From Hyphomicrobiales bacterium (GTDB taxonomy: Bacteria > Pseudomonadota > Alphaproteobacteria > Rhizobiales > Rhizobiaceae), in NCBI GenBank assembly GCA_900473185.1, contig UCKU01000011.1, positions 51,986-115,985 on the forward strand: a stretch of 64,000 bases of DNA, in the 5' to 3' direction. Every line of letters begins with the position of its first letter. Within the stretch, counting starts at the first letter, position 1. Positions 60,931 through 64,000 of this stretch are shown here, one piece after another. A program made the translations under genes and the position numbers. The notes under the pieces were generated by a model. The model was not told the DNA's origin and did no database searches. It saw only the letters and a list, made by a program, of their open reading frames with translations.

Positions 60931-61368
60931 TCAAGACGCGCTCTTATTCAGTGCTTCCCGCAGCGCGACGATCTCTGCCTGTAGCCGGACAAGCTGATCC
61001 GCGTCGCGGCCGCTTGCGTCGATGATGCAGCCCGGTACGGTCTCGGCCTTTTCCTTCAACCGCTTGCCTTCTTCGGTCAGGTGCAGCACGACGACACGCT
61101 CGTCCTGCCTGCTGCGTTCGCGGCGGATGTAGCCTGCTGTTTCCAGGCGCTTGAGGAGAGGGGTCAGCGTGCTCGATTCCAGGAAGAGTTTTTCACCGAG
61201 ACCGCCGACGGTCTGGCTGTCTTCCTCCCAGAGGCAGACCATCGCCAGATATTGCGGGTAGGTGAGGCCGAGTTTGTCGAGCAGAGGCTTATAGACGCGG
61301 TTGAAGGCGTGGCTTGCCGTATAGACGGCAAAGCAGATGAAGGTGTCGAGTTTCAACTGATCCGACAT
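60931..61368 (-). CDS. MarR-family regulator, OhrR type
   Basis: A 145-residue MarR regulator. The N terminus (LDTFICFAVYTASHAFNRVYKPLLDKLGLTYPQYLAM) matches OhrR, with the reactive cysteine at C12, so peroxide sensing by Cys oxidation is likely. The winged helix follows (FLESSTLTPLLKRLETAGYIRRERSRQDERVV). The usual partner ohr is absent; it is divergent from an esterase gene, with three palindromic sites between. Confidence 0.9.
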   Translation of the reverse strand: MSDQLKLDTFICFAVYTASHAFNRVYKPLLDKLGLTYPQYLAMVCLWEEDSQTVGGLGEKLFLESSTLTPLLKRLETAGYIRRERSRQDERVVVLHLTEEGKRLKEKAETVPGCIIDASGRDADQLVRLQAEIVALREALNKSAS

Positions 61369-61397
61369 GGCTCAATCTCCAAAACTACCGAAGTTTA

Positions 61398-61483
61398 TAT
61401 CGTGCGATAAATAATCGTAGCCGCTTTTAATGCATAGCAGATATGCAGGAATTATAATCGTACGACAATAAATCGTGTGCGAT
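61398..61483. promoter_or_regulatory. Three MarR operator-like palindromes
   Basis: TATCG-TG-CGATA at 61398-61409, TCGTACGA at 61458-61465, and ATCG-TGTG-CGAT at 61472-61483, all in the 164-base divergent region. A shared ATCGT-CGAT core suggests one regulator, presumably the adjacent MarR protein. Confidence 0.65.
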
Positions 61484-61532
61484 ATAAAAGCTGTGTTCAG
61501 GACGAACGCAACGAACCCAAGAGGATACGACA

Positions 61533-62546
61533 ATGTCGACGATCAAGACCGCAGTTTCCGCAGCAGCAATCCTGGCAGCTTCCGCCATTGGGGCGTTTGC
61601 CGATCCGGTACTGGAACCGACAACGCAGAAATTCATCGATAGCCTGGCCGGCTCCAAGCCGATCTACACGTTCTCGCCCGCGGATGCCCGCAACATTCTC
61701 GCCGGCGCTCAGAAGGGCGACGTGAAGAAGCTGGCGGCCCAGGAAGAGGATAAGGTTATCAAGGTCGGCCCGACCGGCAGCGTCAAGCTGCGCATCGTCC
61801 GCCCTGAAGGCGCCAAGGGCACGTTGCCTGTCATCCTGTACTTCCACGGCGGTGGCTGGGTGCTCGGCGATGCCGATACACATGACAGGCTGGTGCGCGA
61901 AATTGCCAATGGCGCGAAAGCCGCTGTCGTCTTTGTCGACTACGATCGCTCGCCGGAAGCGCGTTACCCGATCGCCATCGAACAGGCTTATGCCGCCACC
62001 AGGTACGTCGCCGATCATGCTAAGGAGTTCCATGTGGATGCCAGCCGTCTTGCCGTTGCCGGGGATAGCGTCGGCGGCAATATGGCGGCTGTCGTGACGC
62101 TGCTTGCCAAGGAGCGTGGCGGTCCTGCTATTGACCAGCAGGTGCTGTTCTACCCCGTCACCGACGCTAATTTCGACACTGGTTCCTACAACCAGTTCGC
62201 CAATGGCCCGTGGCTGACCAGGGAGGCCATGAAGTGGTTCTGGAACGCCTACCTGCCTGACGAAGCCAAGCGCAAGGATCCCACCGCTTCGCCGCTGCAG
62301 GCGTCACTCGAGCAGCTGAATGGCCTGCCGCCGGCGCTCATCATCACCGATGAAAACGACGTGCTGCGCGATGAAGGCGAAGCCTATGGGCGCAAGCTCA
62401 CTCAGGCCGGCGTGAAGGTCACGTCGATCCGCTACAACGGCACGATCCACGATTTCGTGCTCTTGAATGCGATTGCCGAAACGCCGGCCGTGCGTGGCGC
62501 CATCTCCGTCGCCAACGATACGCTGCGGGCTGCCCTTCACAAGTAA
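61533..62546 (+). CDS. Exported alpha/beta hydrolase (HSL-type esterase)
   Basis: A 337-residue esterase with a signal peptide (cleavage near AFA-DP, residue 23). The hormone-sensitive-lipase oxyanion motif HGGGW, nucleophile GDSVGGN, DENDVLRDEGEAYG (Asp) and HDFVLL (His) complete the triad. Divergent from the OhrR-type regulator, so it may be induced by organic peroxides. Substrate unknown; ester or lactone hydrolysis is expected. Confidence 0.88.
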   Translation: MSTIKTAVSAAAILAASAIGAFADPVLEPTTQKFIDSLAGSKPIYTFSPADARNILAGAQKGDVKKLAAQEEDKVIKVGPTGSVKLRIVRPEGAKGTLPVILYFHGGGWVLGDADTHDRLVREIANGAKAAVVFVDYDRSPEARYPIAIEQAYAATRYVADHAKEFHVDASRLAVAGDSVGGNMAAVVTLLAKERGGPAIDQQVLFYPVTDANFDTGSYNQFANGPWLTREAMKWFWNAYLPDEAKRKDPTASPLQASLEQLNGLPPALIITDENDVLRDEGEAYGRKLTQAGVKVTSIRYNGTIHDFVLLNAIAETPAVRGAISVANDTLRAALHK

Positions 62547-62549
62547 GGG

Positions 62550-63731
62550 TCAATCAGCGGATGGAAGAGGCCCGGCAGGTTCGCCGGGCTTTCTTCTTGG
62601 AAGGGATTTGGTGGCATACTGCCAAGCCTTCTTCCATTTCGGCGTGATAACGCCGTTGGCGGCGCGGATATTGTTGATGAATTGCAGCGTCGCCGCCTCC
62701 CAGGAATATTGCATGGCAAGCTCGCGTGCCTTCTCCCGCGAGCCGGAGAGGGCAGCAAGGCAGGCGGTCTGCAGGTTCTCGTCCAGCGCGCCAACCAGGC
62801 TTTCCTCACCGATGATATCCAGCGGGCCGGTGACTGGATAGGCCGCGACCGGGACGCCTGATGCAAGCGCTTCCAGAATGGTATTGCCGAACGTATCCGT
62901 CAGCGATGGGAAGACGAAGACATCGGCCTGCGCATAGGCCTTTGCCAGTTCCTCGCCGAATTTCACGCCGGTGAAATGCACATCCGGATAGCGCTCTTCG
63001 AGTTCGGCGCGTGCGGGCCCGTCGCCGACCACCACTTTCGAACCGGGCAGATCGAGATCCAGGAAGGCCGGCAGGTTCTTTTCCAGCGCCACGCGGCCGA
63101 CCGTCATGAAAATCGGCCGGGGAAGGCCGAAGGGTTTTTCCTCCAGCGGCATCGGATGAAATTGCGTCGCATCGATGCCGCGGCTCCAGGGCATCAAGTT
63201 CTTGAGCCCCTTGGCAGACAGTTCGCGGGCAAGGCTGGGTGTAGCCACCATGCAGCCGGCGCCGCCATTATGGAACCAGCGCACGAAGGCGTAGAGCCAG
63301 CTCTGGGGGATCGGCAGGCGAGCCGACACATATTCGGGAAAGCGGGTGTGGTAGCTGGTGGAAAATGGCATGCGCTTGCGGATGCACCAGCGCCGCGCCG
63401 ACAGGCCGAGTGGCCCTTCCGTCGCGATGTGGACGTAGGAAGGATTGTGCTTTTCGATCTCGCGCGCGACGCGACGATACCAGGCGATCGACAGGCGGAT
63501 CTCGGGGTAGGTGGGGCAGGGGATGCTGGCGAAACGTTCGGGCGTCACCATCGAGACTTCGACGCCCATCCTGGCGAGTTCCCGATTGGTGTTCTCGATC
63601 GAGCGGACGACACCATTGACCTGCGGATGCCAGGCATCAGTGACGATCACCAGCCGCTCCGGCACGGCCCCAGCGGCTGCGGCACTAGCCCAGCTTTCGC
63701 CGCTATATGAATTTGACGGACGTTGCAGCAT
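62550..63731 (-). CDS. GT4-family glycosyltransferase
   Basis: A 393-residue glycosyltransferase of the GT-B fold. N-terminal VIVTDAWHPQVNGVVRSIENTNREL and C-terminal FVFPSLTDTFGNTILEALASGVPVAAYPVTGP (EX7E motif) are like SqdX/MgtA and the processive glycolipid synthases of Agrobacterium. It is therefore a candidate for making glycosyl-diacylglycerol lipids. ATG 63731 is preferred over TTG 63767 since GGA is correctly spaced. Its last 15 codons overlap the terminator of the convergent esterase. Confidence 0.88.
   Translation of the reverse strand: MLQRPSNSYSGESWASAAAAGAVPERLVIVTDAWHPQVNGVVRSIENTNRELARMGVEVSMVTPERFASIPCPTYPEIRLSIAWYRRVAREIEKHNPSYVHIATEGPLGLSARRWCIRKRMPFSTSYHTRFPEYVSARLPIPQSWLYAFVRWFHNGGAGCMVATPSLARELSAKGLKNLMPWSRGIDATQFHPMPLEEKPFGLPRPIFMTVGRVALEKNLPAFLDLDLPGSKVVVGDGPARAELEERYPDVHFTGVKFGEELAKAYAQADVFVFPSLTDTFGNTILEALASGVPVAAYPVTGPLDIIGEESLVGALDENLQTACLAALSGSREKARELAMQYSWEAATLQFINNIRAANGVITPKWKKAWQYATKSLPRRKPGEPAGPLPSAD
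62570..62597 (+). terminator. Terminator of the esterase gene, inside the convergent CDS
   Basis: Stem GCCCGGC / GCCGGGC, loop AGGTTC, then TTTCTTCTT. It lies within the last codons of the convergent glycosyltransferase gene. Confidence 0.8.
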
Positions 63732-63933
63732 GCTTTCATTTCCATCAGCGTCGCTTAGTTCTGGCAACGCACAACCCCTGGCGGGGTTTCCGGAATGGCG
63801 ATTCCCGCTTTCTTATTTTGGCGGAAGTGCATGATGGAAATATTACAGTCCTGTACGAGTATTTACAGGAACTTGCGGCGGCAGGGGCCAGCAATTATGT
63901 CGGCGACGAATGGCCGAAAGGCGTTTGCGCCTT

Positions 63934-63967
63934 AAAAGGAACGGCGCCGACGGGGAAGTCGGCGCCG
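63934..63967 (-). terminator. Terminator of a gene entering from the right
   Basis: Perfect 10-bp stem CGGCGCCGAC / GTCGGCGCCG with loop GGGGAA, followed on the minus strand by TTCCTTTTAAGG. It serves the gene ending at 63977. Confidence 0.75.
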
Positions 63968-63976
63968 CAGTAAAAC

Positions 63977-64000
63977 TTAGGCTGCAGCCGAAGCGAAGCC
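63977..64000 (-). CDS. C-terminal codons of a gene beyond the window
   Basis: Reading the minus strand gives GFASAAA then TAA, immediately before the terminator at 63934-63967. Only the end of the gene is seen and its product cannot be named. Confidence 0.35.
   Translation of the reverse strand, partial: GFASAAA

Noticed and set aside
63732..63973. Possible gene between the glycosyltransferase and the right edge
   Set aside because: The frame starts inside the glycosyltransferase gene, has no ribosome site, and ends inside the terminator hairpin of the next gene.

Overview
The window is a dense, GC-rich stretch of alphaproteobacterial chromosome, most likely from a Rhizobium of the leguminosarum/etli type. 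The grounds are protein resemblance and gene order: gguB-gguC followed by an L-arabinonate dehydratase that keeps the key residues of the R. leguminosarum enzyme, a BacA transporter of typical rhizobial length, and a bdhA-xdhA-xdhB arrangement like the mixed operon known from Sinorhizobium meliloti. I see no rRNA, tRNA, CRISPR array, insertion sequence or prophage. One ORF (5517-6188) has visibly lower GC and looks acquired.

Region by region: 1-5400 is the end of a monosaccharide ABC transporter (gguB) plus gguC, an aldehyde dehydrogenase and an IlvD/Edd dehydratase, together an oxidative pentose route to 2-oxoglutarate, with a hairpin at each gene junction. 5.5-18.2 kb holds an orphan ORF, an HD-GYP response regulator, a three-gene ATP-grasp/alpha-E/transglutaminase operon, a RhlE-type RNA helicase, an AlkC-like glycosylase, a small exported glycine-zipper protein and a 1136-residue hybrid histidine kinase. 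18.2-20.1 kb has the two halves of MnmC as separate divergent genes.

20-39 kb is a purine-degradation region. GuaD (guanine to xanthine), XdhABC (to urate), PuuD (to 5-hydroxyisourate), UraH, UraD (to allantoin), PuuE (to allantoate), allantoicase and AllA (to glyoxylate plus urea) are all present. Interspersed are a DUF1045 protein, a MNT/HEPN toxin-antitoxin pair, a phosphoesterase, an alpha-hydroxy-acid oxidase, a winged-helix/TPR regulator and a LysR regulator. bdhA (3-hydroxybutyrate dehydrogenase) heads the xdh operon; glpK lies divergently beyond it.

40.8-54.8 kb is accessory and regulatory: a GlxA-type regulator divergent from an HD-domain protein; a caspase-SUMF1 fusion followed by a Pepco-domain protein, the most interesting system here; a secreted TIM-barrel-like protein; an ECF42 sigma factor with its DGPF partner; a Phd/VapC pair; a flavin oxidoreductase; a MetAP paralogue; a Gre-like factor; a TetR/RidA pair; and a PadR/MFS pair. 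Several divergent promoters carry clear palindromic operators.

54.9-64 kb returns to core-like content: bacA, a PAS protein, an exported deacetylase-like protein, nnrU, a YfgM-like protein and der, then a MarR (OhrR-type) regulator divergent from an exported esterase, a GT4 glycosyltransferase, and the terminator plus last codons of a gene entering from the right edge.
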